Assembly: GCA_030407315.1 (NCBI GenBank)
Contig: JALQPE010003002.1
Coordinates: 1 to 64,000 of the forward strand
DNA: 64,000 nt
Direction: 5' to 3'
Source: Asparagopsis taxiformis
Lineage: Eukaryota > Rhodophyta > Florideophyceae > Bonnemaisoniales > Bonnemaisoniaceae
Positions 26,145 to 35,853 of this stretch are shown piece after piece. The number at the start of each line of letters is the position of its first letter. Positions within the stretch are counted from its first letter, which is position 1. Both the position numbers and the translations under genes were made by a program. The notes under the pieces are model-generated. The model searched no databases, was not told the origin of the DNA, and was given only the letters and a program-made list of their open reading frames with translations.

Positions 26145-26264
26145 ACATTCAGCACGAGCGATTCCCGAGTGATCCCTCACCTCAGTACTAAACTCGCCCG
26201 AAGCGACTTAGCTTCCCAGTTCGGGATGGGATGGGGCGCATGTCAGCTTGGTATGGCCGAATGT
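26145..26264 (-). rRNA. 5S ribosomal RNA copy 43
   Basis: Consensus; spacer allele A. Confidence 0.93.
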
Positions 26265-26766
26265 GCTTGCTCCACGTGCAAGCAGGTATTTCAATCTCAC
26301 CGCAACAAAGCTCCACAATGTTACAAATCCCCCAACCACAATCGTTCCCTCCATCCATCCATAAAAGAAATAGCGATATGTTGGCTGACCCTTTCAATGC
26401 CATCACGCACCTCGATTCCAATAAATTGCCGATCAGGTTGAAAATTGCATATCTTTTGCAGAATTTCGGCATTAAAAGTGGTCCCCCAAATGCCCTATGT
26501 CACTTGGCCAGTCAACAGCTCGGCATGGACCACAAATCCCAGAGGTGCAGAACGGAGTGGACTATTGGAATGGGCGAATCCAGGGGGTACTTTTCGTGAT
26601 TCTCATAGGTACCCGCGTATAAAAGAAAACGGCAGAATGAGCGGACAGGATTGAGTGCTGTGAGGGGGTCATAATGAGGATACTCCGCTGGGAAATATGA
26701 ATGGAAGTGCAGGATGGGCTCCTGATGGCGCCAGAAAAATAGTTTCGATGTGGAAGCAAAACAAAA

Positions 26767-26886
26767 ACATTCAGCACGAGCGATTCCCGAGTGATCCCTC
26801 ACCTCAGTACTAAACTCGCCCGAAGCGACTTAGCTTCCCAGTTCGGGATGGGATGGGGCGCATGTCAGCTTGGTATGGCCGAATGT
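26767..26886 (-). rRNA. 5S ribosomal RNA copy 44
   Basis: Consensus; spacer allele A. Confidence 0.93.
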
Positions 26887-27388
26887 GCTTGCTCCACGTG
26901 CAAGCAGGTATTTCAATCTCACCGCAACAAAGCTCCACAATGTTACAAATCCCCCAACCACAATCGTTCCCTCCATCCATCCATAAAAGAAATAGCGATA
27001 TGTTGGCTGACCCTTTCAATGCCATCACGCACCTCGATTCCAATAAATTGCCGATCAGGTTGAAAATTGCATATCTTTTGCAGAATTTCGGCATTAAAAG
27101 TGGTCCCCCAAATGCCCTATGTCACTTGGCCAGTCAACAGCTCGGCATGGACCACAAATCCCAGAGGTGCAGAACGGAGTGGACTATTGGAATGGGCGAA
27201 TCCAGGGGGTACTTTTCGTGATTCTCATAGGTACCCGCGTATAAAAGAAAACGGCAGAATGAGCGGACAGGATTGAGTGCTGTGAGGGGGTCATAATGAG
27301 GATACTCCGCTGGGAAATATGAATGGAAGTGCAGGATGGGCTCCTGATGGCGCCAGAAAAATAGTTTCGATGTGGAAGCAAAACAAAA

Positions 27389-27508
27389 ACATTCAGCACG
27401 AGCGATTCCCGAGTGATCCCTCACCTCAGTACTAAACTCGCCCGAAGCGACTTAGCTTCCCAGTTCGGGATGGGATGGGGCGCATGTCAGCTTGGTATGG
27501 CCGAATGT
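27389..27508 (-). rRNA. 5S ribosomal RNA copy 45
   Basis: Consensus; spacer allele G. Confidence 0.93.
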
Positions 27509-28010
27509 GCTTGCTCCACGTGCAAGCAGGTATTTCAATCTCACCGCAACAAAGCTCCACAATGTTACAAATCCCCCGACCACAATCGTTCCCTCCATCC
27601 ATCCATAAAAGAAATAGCGATATGTTGGCTGACCCTTTCAATGCCATCACGCACCTCGATTCCAATAAATTGCCGATCAGGTTGAAAATTGCATATCTTT
27701 TGCAGAATTTCGGCATTAAAAGTGGTCCCCCAAATGCCCTATGTCACTTGGCCAGTCAACAGCTCGGCATGGACCACAAATCCCAGAGGTGCAGAACGGA
27801 GTGGACTATTGGAATGGGCGAATCCAGGGGGTACTTTTCGTGATTCTCATAGGTACCCGCGTATAAAAGAAAACGGCAGAATGAGCGGACAGGATTGAGT
27901 GCTGTGAGGGGGTCATAATGAGGATACTCCGCTGGGAAATATGAATGGAAGTGCAGGATGGGCTCCTGATGGCGCCAGAAAAATAGTTTCGATGTGGAAG
28001 CAAAACAAAA

Positions 28011-28130
28011 ACATTCAGCACGAGCGATTCCCGAGTGATCCCTCACCTCAGTACTAAACTCGCCCGAAGCGACTTAGCTTCCCAGTTCGGGATGGGATGG
28101 GGCGCATGTCAGCTTGGTATGGCCGAATGT
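28011..28130 (-). rRNA. 5S ribosomal RNA copy 46
   Basis: Consensus; spacer allele A. Confidence 0.93.
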
Positions 28131-28632
28131 GCTTGCTCCACGTGCAAGCAGGTATTTCAATCTCACCGCAACAAAGCTCCACAATGTTACAAATCCCCCA
28201 ACCACAATCGTTCCCTCCATCCATCCATAAAAGAAATAGCGATATGTTGGCTGACCCTTTCAATGCCATCACGCACCTCGATTCCAATAAATTGCCGATC
28301 AGGTTGAAAATTGCATATCTTTTGCAGAATTTCGGCATTAAAAGTGGTCCCCCAAATGCCCTATGTCACTTGGCCAGTCAACAGCTCGGCATGGACCACA
28401 AATCCCAGAGGTGCAGAACGGAGTGGACTATTGGAATGGGCGAATCCAGGGGGTACTTTTCGTGATTCTCATAGGTACCCGCGTATAAAAGAAAACGGCA
28501 GAATGAGCGGACAGGATTGAGTGCTGTGAGGGGGTCATAATGAGGATACTCCGCTGGGAAATATGAATGGAAGTGCAGGATGGGCTCCTGATGGCGCCAG
28601 AAAAATAGTTTCGATGTGGAAGCAAAACAAAA

Positions 28633-28752
28633 ACATTCAGCACGAGCGATTCCCGAGTGATCCCTCACCTCAGTACTAAACTCGCCCGAAGCGACTTAGC
28701 TTCCCAGTTCGGGATGGGATGGGGCGCATGTCAGCTTGGTATGGCCGAATGT
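28633..28752 (-). rRNA. 5S ribosomal RNA copy 47
   Basis: Consensus; spacer allele G. Confidence 0.93.
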
Positions 28753-29254
28753 GCTTGCTCCACGTGCAAGCAGGTATTTCAATCTCACCGCAACAAAGCT
28801 CCACAATGTTACAAATCCCCCGACCACAATCGTTCCCTCCATCCATCCATAAAAGAAATAGCGATATGTTGGCTGACCCTTTCAATGCCATCACGCACCT
28901 CGATTCCAATAAATTGCCGATCAGGTTGAAAATTGCATATCTTTTGCAGAATTTCGGCATTAAAAGTGGTCCCCCAAATGCCCTATGTCACTTGGCCAGT
29001 CAACAGCTCGGCATGGACCACAAATCCCAGAGGTGCAGAACGGAGTGGACTATTGGAATGGGCGAATCCAGGGGGTACTTTTCGTGATTCTCATAGGTAC
29101 CCGCGTATAAAAGAAAACGGCAGAATGAGCGGACAGGATTGAGTGCTGTGAGGGGGTCATAATGAGGATACTCCGCTGGGAAATATGAATGGAAGTGCAG
29201 GATGGGCTCCTGATGGCGCCAGAAAAATAGTTTCGATGTGGAAGCAAAACAAAA

Positions 29255-29374
29255 ACATTCAGCACGAGCGATTCCCGAGTGATCCCTCACCTCAGTACTA
29301 AACTCGCCCGAAGCGACTTAGCTTCCCAGTTCGGGATGGGATGGGGCGCATGTCAGCTTGGTATGGCCGAATGT
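29255..29374 (-). rRNA. 5S ribosomal RNA copy 48
   Basis: Consensus; spacer allele A. Confidence 0.93.
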
Positions 29375-29876
29375 GCTTGCTCCACGTGCAAGCAGGTATT
29401 TCAATCTCACCGCAACAAAGCTCCACAATGTTACAAATCCCCCAACCACAATCGTTCCCTCCATCCATCCATAAAAGAAATAGCGATATGTTGGCTGACC
29501 CTTTCAATGCCATCACGCACCTCGATTCCAATAAATTGCCGATCAGGTTGAAAATTGCATATCTTTTGCAGAATTTCGGCATTAAAAGTGGTCCCCCAAA
29601 TGCCCTATGTCACTTGGCCAGTCAACAGCTCGGCATGGACCACAAATCCCAGAGGTGCAGAACGGAGTGGACTATTGGAATGGGCGAATCCAGGGGGTAC
29701 TTTTCGTGATTCTCATAGGTACCCGCGTATAAAAGAAAACGGCAGAATGAGCGGACAGGATTGAGTGCTGTGAGGGGGTCATAATGAGGATACTCCGCTG
29801 GGAAATATGAATGGAAGTGCAGGATGGGCTCCTGATGGCGCCAGAAAAATAGTTTCGATGTGGAAGCAAAACAAAA

Positions 29877-29996
29877 ACATTCAGCACGAGCGATTCCCGA
29901 GTGATCCCTCACCTCAGTACTAAACTCGCCCGAAGCGACTTAGCTTCCCAGTTCGGGATGGGATGGGGCGCATGTCAGCTTGGTATGGCCGAATGT
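29877..29996 (-). rRNA. 5S ribosomal RNA copy 49
   Basis: Consensus; spacer allele A. Confidence 0.93.
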
Positions 29997-30498
29997 GCTT
30001 GCTCCACGTGCAAGCAGGTATTTCAATCTCACCGCAACAAAGCTCCACAATGTTACAAATCCCCCAACCACAATCGTTCCCTCCATCCATCCATAAAAGA
30101 AATAGCGATATGTTGGCTGACCCTTTCAATGCCATCACGCACCTCGATTCCAATAAATTGCCGATCAGGTTGAAAATTGCATATCTTTTGCAGAATTTCG
30201 GCATTAAAAGTGGTCCCCCAAATGCCCTATGTCACTTGGCCAGTCAACAGCTCGGCATGGACCACAAATCCCAGAGGTGCAGAACGGAGTGGACTATTGG
30301 AATGGGCGAATCCAGGGGGTACTTTTCGTGATTCTCATAGGTACCCGCGTATAAAAGAAAACGGCAGAATGAGCGGACAGGATTGAGTGCTGTGAGGGGG
30401 TCATAATGAGGATACTCCGCTGGGAAATATGAATGGAAGTGCAGGATGGGCTCCTGATGGCGCCAGAAAAATAGTTTCGATGTGGAAGCAAAACAAAA

Positions 30499-30618
30499 AC
30501 ATTCAGCACGAGCGATTCCCGAGTGATCCCTCACCTCAGTACTAAACTCGCCCGAAGCGACTTAGCTTCCCAGTTCGGGATGGGATGGGGCGCATGTCAG
30601 CTTGGTATGGCCGAATGT
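30499..30618 (-). rRNA. 5S ribosomal RNA copy 50
   Basis: Consensus; spacer allele A. Confidence 0.93.
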
Positions 30619-31120
30619 GCTTGCTCCACGTGCAAGCAGGTATTTCAATCTCACCGCAACAAAGCTCCACAATGTTACAAATCCCCCAACCACAATCGTT
30701 CCCTCCATCCATCCATAAAAGAAATAGCGATATGTTGGCTGACCCTTTCAATGCCATCACGCACCTCGATTCCAATAAATTGCCGATCAGGTTGAAAATT
30801 GCATATCTTTTGCAGAATTTCGGCATTAAAAGTGGTCCCCCAAATGCCCTATGTCACTTGGCCAGTCAACAGCTCGGCATGGACCACAAATCCCAGAGGT
30901 GCAGAACGGAGTGGACTATTGGAATGGGCGAATCCAGGGGGTACTTTTCGTGATTCTCATAGGTACCCGCGTATAAAAGAAAACGGCAGAATGAGCGGAC
31001 AGGATTGAGTGCTGTGAGGGGGTCATAATGAGGATACTCCGCTGGGAAATATGAATGGAAGTGCAGGATGGGCTCCTGATGGCGCCAGAAAAATAGTTTC
31101 GATGTGGAAGCAAAACAAAA

Positions 31121-31240
31121 ACATTCAGCACGAGCGATTCCCGAGTGATCCCTCACCTCAGTACTAAACTCGCCCGAAGCGACTTAGCTTCCCAGTTCGG
31201 GATGGGATGGGGCGCATGTCAGCTTGGTATGGCCGAATGT
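31121..31240 (-). rRNA. 5S ribosomal RNA copy 51
   Basis: Consensus; spacer allele A, with all three rare substitutions (31522, 31616, 31707). Last intact copy before the insertion. Confidence 0.93.
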
Positions 31241-31742
31241 GCTTGCTCCACGTGCAAGCAGGTATTTCAATCTCACCGCAACAAAGCTCCACAATGTTAC
31301 AAATCCCCCAACCACAATCGTTCCCTCCATCCATCCATAAAAGAAATAGCGATATGTTGGCTGACCCTTTCAATGCCATCACGCACCTCGATTCCAATAA
31401 ATTGCCGATCAGGTTGAAAATTGCATATCTTTTGCAGAATTTCGGCATTAAAAGTGGTCCCCCAAATGCCCTATGTCACTTGGCCAGTCAACAGCTCGGC
31501 ATGGACCACAAATCCCAGAGGAGCAGAACGGAGTGGACTATTGGAATGGGCGAATCCAGGGGGTACTTTTCGTGATTCTCATAGGTACCCGCGTATAAAA
31601 GAAAACGGCAGAATGCGCGGACAGGATTGAGTGCTGTGAGGGGGTCATAATGAGGATACTCCGCTGGGAAATATGAATGGAAGTGCAGGATGGGCTCCTG
31701 ATGGCGTCAGAAAAATAGTTTCGATGTGGAAGCAAAACAAAA

Positions 31743-31790
31743 ACATTCAGCACGAGCGATTCCCGAGTGATCCCTCACCTCAGTACTAAA
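31743..31790 (-). pseudogene. 5S rRNA gene, 3' part, disrupted by the retrotransposon
   Basis: This is the last 48 nt of the interrupted 5S gene, including one copy of the 8-nt target-site duplication and most of box C. The remaining 80 nt lie at 38107-38186. With the insertion the gene cannot yield a normal 5S RNA. Confidence 0.92.
31783..31790. repeat. Target-site duplication, 3' side of the element
   Basis: GTACTAAA, identical to 38107-38114. It belongs to the 5S gene (nt 73-80 counted on the minus strand). The junction to the element 3' end follows at 31791. Confidence 0.9.
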
Positions 31791-32109
31791 GGAATGTATA
31801 TTGTTTATTTGATTATAGAGGTACACGTGTCCCTGTGGGCTAATTGTCAACTCTTCTAGCTATGTATATCAGTGGCCGTTTGGTTCTAGGGGATTATTGC
31901 TTTCAATTGCCTTTTTGCTCAAATTATCCGGAATTGAATGATTTGGAGGGCAGATCTGAACTCAGTGGAAGGAGCTGAAGAGATTGAGTATGATATGGCT
32001 TCTTGCGGTTTTGAATTCAAATTATCCAAGTTCAAATTCAAATCTCAAATGTCATAGATTTTTAAAATTTGAAATGAGCTTGATTCGAATTTCAATTTTG
32101 AAATCTCCA

Positions 32110-32140
32110 AGGAAAAAATTTCCGTGAGAAAATTTTTCCT
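32110..32140. repeat. AT-rich hairpin in the 3' UTR
   Basis: Arms AGGAAAAAATTT and AAATTTTTCCT are complementary except for one extra A, separated by 8 nt (CCGTGAGA). A further A7T7-like tract follows at 32146-32159. Confidence 0.6.
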
Positions 32141-32384
32141 AGGGGAAAAAAATTTTTTTGTGATCATACGTGGTCTCCGTATTTTGCCAGATCACTGTAT
32201 TCCAGCTTGCTGCTCGGCGGGTTTCAAGTGTCAGCCACGGGGGGTGGCGCGTTGACGCAGCAAGGTTCCCCCTCAATGACCATGGTTGGTATGATGCTTT
32301 GGTGCGACGTGAAGTCTCAATGTTTTGTCTCAAGAGGGCAGAGTTTGGGGTGTACCGGGTAGGGGTTTGGGACCCCCATTTTTT

Positions 32385-32400
32385 CACCCCCTAGGGGGTG
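32385..32400. repeat. Perfect 16-bp palindrome in the 3' UTR
   Basis: CACCCCCTAGGGGGTG is fully self-complementary and sits about 110 nt after the ORF2 stop codon. It could form a hairpin in RNA only with a strained loop, or act as a DNA or dimerisation site. Confidence 0.7.
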
Positions 32401-32511
32401 TTCTCGTCGTAGCTGCGCTGTTGCGTAGCTTGTCTTCGGAACTTGCCAATTTTGCACTGTATCGCTCCCTTTGCTCGCCTCAAACGTCGAGTTATTGACG
32501 TTCTCGAGCGC

Positions 32512-33354
32512 TCAATTTTGTTTGGACTGTGTGTGCCCGCCAGTCGCGTTGCGTAGAGCCCGTGCCCTTTTGGCCGTCGTAATTGGCGTATTATGGTCTG
32601 CTCTATCTGGCTGGGGTGGTATCCGGTCCCTCGTATGTTTGGTTATTGCGGTACTGGGCGCTATCCGGTCACCCTCCCTGGTGTGTTTTTGTGCTTCGTG
32701 TACTGTAGCGTCGCTGTCGCACTCTTCCTCCTCCCAGAACTCCTGTTGCGCGTCTCTCAAGTCATTCACTACCTTCTCGACCTCATCCCTCTCCCTCCTT
32801 GACCATGCCGTTTGTTTCATGCGTCGTCGCAGGAGGTTCATCCACTCTGCGCCTTTGTCGTTTCTTGCGAGAACCTCCCCCGGTTGAACGGGGAATGATC
32901 CCAGGTACCAGCGGAACATGTTGCTGCGTATGCTATGGTTCTTTGTCCATAGAGCTTCGTTCTCTCTCCTGGTATCTTGCGTTGGGATCGGTCTGGCGTG
33001 TTTTCTATCAAGCTCTTTCCACCGAGCGTGGATTTTCTTCTTCGTTGTGGCTGCATGGATATTAGCGGTTAGACGGTACTGCGTATATCGGTGTCTATCC
33101 CTCGCTGCCTCCTTGTTTCCAGGGAGTCGTCTCGCTCGGTTGGCCAGTCTCTGGCCGTAACTCCAGATGCGTGAGCCCATACGCTGATGCCATAGAGGTA
33201 GTTGGAGGAGTTTCATCATCCTGGGGAGGAAGCGGGTATTCACCCATTCTCCCGCGATGTATTTCATTACCTTTGTGTCTAGGTCTCGTGCGACCTCGCT
33301 CAGTCGCGTTGTCTGTGGCGTCATGTGGGCGGCATACTCGGCGATTGGATACAC
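32512..33354 (-). CDS. Retrotransposon ORF2, C-terminal part after the frameshifts
   Basis: This 281-codon frame (280 residues plus TGA at 32514-32512) is in the same phase as the 812-codon frame and is in frame open from just after its TAG. It has no ATG at its start (codon GTG) and is best read as the C-terminal end of ORF2, giving a total protein of about 1110 residues. It begins VYPIAEYAA, typical of the region after the RT thumb, is rich in Arg, Lys and Trp, and includes FRWYLGSFP near residue 143. I see no CCHC zinc knuckle and no RNase H domain; the last 80 residues are charged and low-complexity. Confidence 0.7.
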   Translation of the reverse strand: MYPIAEYAAHMTPQTTRLSEVARDLDTKVMKYIAGEWVNTRFLPRMMKLLQLPLWHQRMGSRIWSYGQRLANRARRLPGNKEAARDRHRYTQYRLTANIHAATTKKKIHARWKELDRKHARPIPTQDTRRENEALWTKNHSIRSNMFRWYLGSFPVQPGEVLARNDKGAEWMNLLRRRMKQTAWSRRERDEVEKVVNDLRDAQQEFWEEEECDSDATVHEAQKHTREGDRIAPSTAITKHTRDRIPPQPDRADHNTPITTAKRARALRNATGGHTQSKQN

Positions 33355-33369
33355 AAATGTTTGGCATAA

Positions 33370-33441
33370 CCGTTTAGTGTGACGGCTCCTACTGTTTTTG
33401 GAGTTATACCTGCGCTAGTGATGAAGCCAAGGAGTTTTCTT
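33370..33441 (-). other. Compensating frameshifts in ORF2
   Basis: Between these points the plausible protein continues in a phase one base off: after EKAK it reads KLLGFITSAGITPKTVGAV, a good thumb-like continuation, and then returns to the ORF2 phase near 33372 with RLCQTFVYPIAEYAA. The first shift corresponds to one extra base in an A run at about 33436-33439, the second to one missing base in the AAA at about 33373-33375. Both are homopolymer indels, so they may be sequencing errors or early decay. Confidence 0.7.
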
Positions 33442-35853
33442 CGCCTTCTCAATTCGTGCCACATTCGATTCATCGCTGATCCCGGTGTTGGATATCGTTG
33501 CTCCGAGATAATTGGCCGATGTTGCGCGGGCTATGGGTTGCCCGGCGAGGCGTAGTCGTGGTGGTTCTGTGGGGTTGTGTGCGGCATTGTGGCGCGCAGG
33601 GCGTCCATGTACCGGACTCTGCTCTCCCAATGTTTTCCCTCGTCTAGACGGTGTGGGAGTTCGGTCGTTCTCTCCTTTGTGGGTGTCTTGTTTCTGTGTG
33701 GTGGGCGAGGCCTGTCGTTCCCTTTTTGGGTGTATTATTTTGCACTTTGACGTGCTCCAAGTCATTCTTCGGTTGAGTGCCCATGTCGTCGCCGTGTCTA
33801 GCATGTGTTGGAGGGATGCCGCTGTCCTTGCTTGAAGCATGACATCGTCCGCGAACATGGTGCCTGAGTATGGGTGGCCCCCTGCAGATCTGTCTATGTC
33901 CTCCATTAGGGTATCCATGAACATGTTGTAAAGTGTGGGGCTGAGTGACGATCCCTGGGCAACCCCGCGGGTCACTTCCGCGCTCTGTTTCTTCTCGTCG
34001 CCTCTCGTGGTTATTGCGTTGGGCTGTAGGGCCAGTGCGATCATGTGTGTTGTATTCTCGTCCAGTTTCTCACTTGCACGTCTCATGATCTGTTCTCGGG
34101 GTACCGAGTCATACGCAGCCTTCAGGTCTAGGACAGCTACGAAGTGCATTCCAGCTCGGTGGTTTGTTGCCCAGCGGAGTAGGGCAGTCTCTGTCCCAGT
34201 TGCCTCCTGGAACCCGAGTTGTGATTCATGGAAGGTGTATTGGCTTCGGACTGTTGTCGCTATTGCCGCTTCGACTGCCTTGCGGCAGTGGGACATGAGG
34301 GCAATCGGTCGATAGCTGGATGGGTTTGTCGGTTCGCCCTTCTTGTAAATCGGTACGAGTATGGTTGTACGCCAGTCGCGGATCAAGTGGTTGAGCTCAC
34401 TGCATTTTTGCCAGAGGCTTGCAAGGATCTCCGCAGTTCTCGGGGTGTCGATCATCAACGCCTCGCTGAAGACACAGTCAGGTCCTGTTGCTCGGCGTTT
34501 GGGGGCGTCCCGAATGTGGCGTTCTATTTGTTTGGTGAACTCGCTTGTTACCGTAAATGGGGTGATGCATGGTACGTGGCCTTCGCCCTTCGTTGTCGCC
34601 ATGTACTCGGTGAATACGCCTTTGTCGAGTTGGCTAGTGGGGCTGTGGATCTTTCCCTGGTGGGTTGCGGGGGAATGTGCGATCAGGCTAGCTACAGCTT
34701 TCTGCATTGTGGGTAGGTCGGCTTTTTCGATCTCACTCGCTATTGTCCGCGTCCTGTAGCGTCTTCTACTTCGTGCTATGGTCTTGATTTCCTTGTCAGC
34801 CCTCCTGTACGCTGTTTCGTCGTCTGGACTTTTCGATTTTGCTGCCTTTGTTTTGAGCTTGTCTCTTTGCTTGGCGATTGTATCTAGCCTCTGCGTCCAG
34901 TAGAAATTCTTTTGCCGCGCGGGCATTTTCTTCTTCCGTACCCATGGGCGTAAGATGGTCTCCTTGAACAGTTTGTAAGTATCCTCGAGCGCATCAGCCG
35001 TGGTTGCTTGTTTGATTTCGCCGAGGATATGGGGGAGGGAGGTTCGGAATAGTTCAGCAGCTTTCTTTTGTATCTTGGGATTGGATCGTTGGCTCATTGC
35101 AACCGTGTCGTGGGTCGGCTGTTGCCGGCATGGGGTTCGCAAGTGGGAGAGTATCGGTCTGTGGTCTGAAACTTGCTGCCACTCTCCTGGTATCACCTTA
35201 GGCGTCGTTAGGCTCATTCCCTTAGTCATGTAGATGTCGAGCGTGCTGGTGACCCCCTCCCTCTCATACGTGGGTTCCTTGGGGGCGTTGACGGTCCATC
35301 CGTACTTTGTGCACCAGTTTTGGAGTCTTTTTCCTCTTCTGTTCTCTTTCGTGTCCCAGTTCCTGTGGCGTGCGTTCAAGTCTCCCATCACCACTGTCCT
35401 CCCTTTCGCCACCGTGCGGAGGTGGTCAAGGAAGGCGTCTTCTTCTATTTTTGTCGCTGCCGGGGATATGTACACCATTATGATTGTGACGTCGGCTATG
35501 CGGATGGCTAGTATCTGGTAGGAATCGGTAGCGTACTTGGCCGCTCTTGTGAATCGGATCAATGGGTGTGTGAAGATAGCAAGCCCGCCGTATCCACGCC
35601 ATCGGGTGCTTCCTGGGGCTCGCACTTCAAACATAGGTTTTGTCGCCGCAGGTACGTCCTCGGACCGGAGCCACGTCTCGCAGATTCCGAGTATGTGGAT
35701 GTCGTGCGCCGTCATCATCTCGTCAATTGTTTTCTCTATTCCTCTGTAACCCCTTACGTTAAAGGTGGCTATTTTGAATCCTTCATACCATCCCGGTTGG
35801 GTATCGCGCTCCTGCAATTGGGGATGTGCCCCTTTCTCACGTGCCTTATTCAT
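33415..35853 (-). CDS. Retrotransposon ORF2: APE endonuclease and reverse transcriptase
   Basis: This 812-codon frame starts at the ATG that overlaps the ORF1 stop. The endonuclease occupies about residues 26-240: FNVRG (N32), ICETW (E59), VYISP (Y128), MGDLN (D158, N160) and SDHRP (D230, H231), all the usual catalytic positions of APE-like LINE endonucleases, which nick the target to prime reverse transcription. The reverse transcriptase lies at about 450-710: TGPDC at 457-461, PIYKKGEPTNPSSYRPIAL at 501-519, LGFQEATGTETAL from 546, VLDLKAAYDSV with D576, RGVAQGSSLSPTLYN from 629, and FADD at 667-670 with both catalytic Asp. A proline- and charge-rich stretch at about 715-770 is longer than I expect between RT motifs. 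The frame ends in TAG at 33417-33415 just after ANYLGATISNTG (780-791), in the thumb region; homology-like sequence continues beyond it in other frames. Confidence 0.92.
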   Translation of the reverse strand: MNKAREKGAHPQLQERDTQPGWYEGFKIATFNVRGYRGIEKTIDEMMTAHDIHILGICETWLRSEDVPAATKPMFEVRAPGSTRWRGYGGLAIFTHPLIRFTRAAKYATDSYQILAIRIADVTIIMVYISPAATKIEEDAFLDHLRTVAKGRTVVMGDLNARHRNWDTKENRRGKRLQNWCTKYGWTVNAPKEPTYEREGVTSTLDIYMTKGMSLTTPKVIPGEWQQVSDHRPILSHLRTPCRQQPTHDTVAMSQRSNPKIQKKAAELFRTSLPHILGEIKQATTADALEDTYKLFKETILRPWVRKKKMPARQKNFYWTQRLDTIAKQRDKLKTKAAKSKSPDDETAYRRADKEIKTIARSRRRYRTRTIASEIEKADLPTMQKAVASLIAHSPATHQGKIHSPTSQLDKGVFTEYMATTKGEGHVPCITPFTVTSEFTKQIERHIRDAPKRRATGPDCVFSEALMIDTPRTAEILASLWQKCSELNHLIRDWRTTILVPIYKKGEPTNPSSYRPIALMSHCRKAVEAAIATTVRSQYTFHESQLGFQEATGTETALLRWATNHRAGMHFVAVLDLKAAYDSVPREQIMRRASEKLDENTTHMIALALQPNAITTRGDEKKQSAEVTRGVAQGSSLSPTLYNMFMDTLMEDIDRSAGGHPYSGTMFADDVMLQARTAASLQHMLDTATTWALNRRMTWSTSKCKIIHPKRERQASPTTQKQDTHKGENDRTPTPSRRGKTLGEQSPVHGRPARHNAAHNPTEPPRLRLAGQPIARATSANYLGATISNTGISDESNVARIEKAKKTPWLHH

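Larger units (their letters stand above)
1..31790 (-). repeat. 5S rDNA tandem array, left block (about 51 units of 622 bp)
   Basis: The stretch consists of head-to-tail copies of one unit, a 120-nt 5S rRNA gene on the minus strand followed on the plus-strand right by a spacer of about 502 bp. Successive copies start 622 bp apart over most of the block; the first four intervals are 618, 618, 618 and 614 bp because units before about 5050 carry scattered 1-base losses and gains. Two units are 621 bp because one base is missing in the C5-A-A-CC run of the spacer (near 12029 and 23846), and two more have lost one base of a G run (near 8010) or an A run (near 8591). Otherwise units look identical. 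No protein gene is supported: open frames of 63-134 codons recur at the same phase in every unit in several overlapping frames on both strands, as expected from any 622-bp repeat. Confidence 0.95.
31791..32511 (-). other. Retrotransposon 3' UTR, AT-rich with inverted repeats, no poly(A)
   Basis: These 721 bp follow the ORF2 stop. Close to it is a perfect 16-bp palindrome, CACCCCCTAGGGGGTG (32385-32400). Further on lies an AT-rich block (about 32010-32160) with repeated TTCAAATT and CAAATTATCC words and a hairpin AGGAAAAAATTT...AAATTTTTCCT (32110-32140, one bulged base). The last bases before the target duplication are ATACATTCC, without a poly(A) or simple repeat tail. Such structure fits recognition of the element RNA by its own reverse transcriptase, but this is inferred. 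Confidence 0.65.

Noticed and set aside
1..31790. CRISPR array or satellite DNA
   Set aside because: The unit is 622 bp, has no spacer/repeat alternation, and contains a complete 120-nt 5S gene with promoter elements and terminator, so it is rDNA and not a CRISPR array or anonymous satellite.
32139..32387. 82-codon minus-strand frame in the 3' UTR
   Set aside because: It is out of phase with ORF2, overlaps the palindrome and AT-rich hairpin, and I recognise no domain in it.
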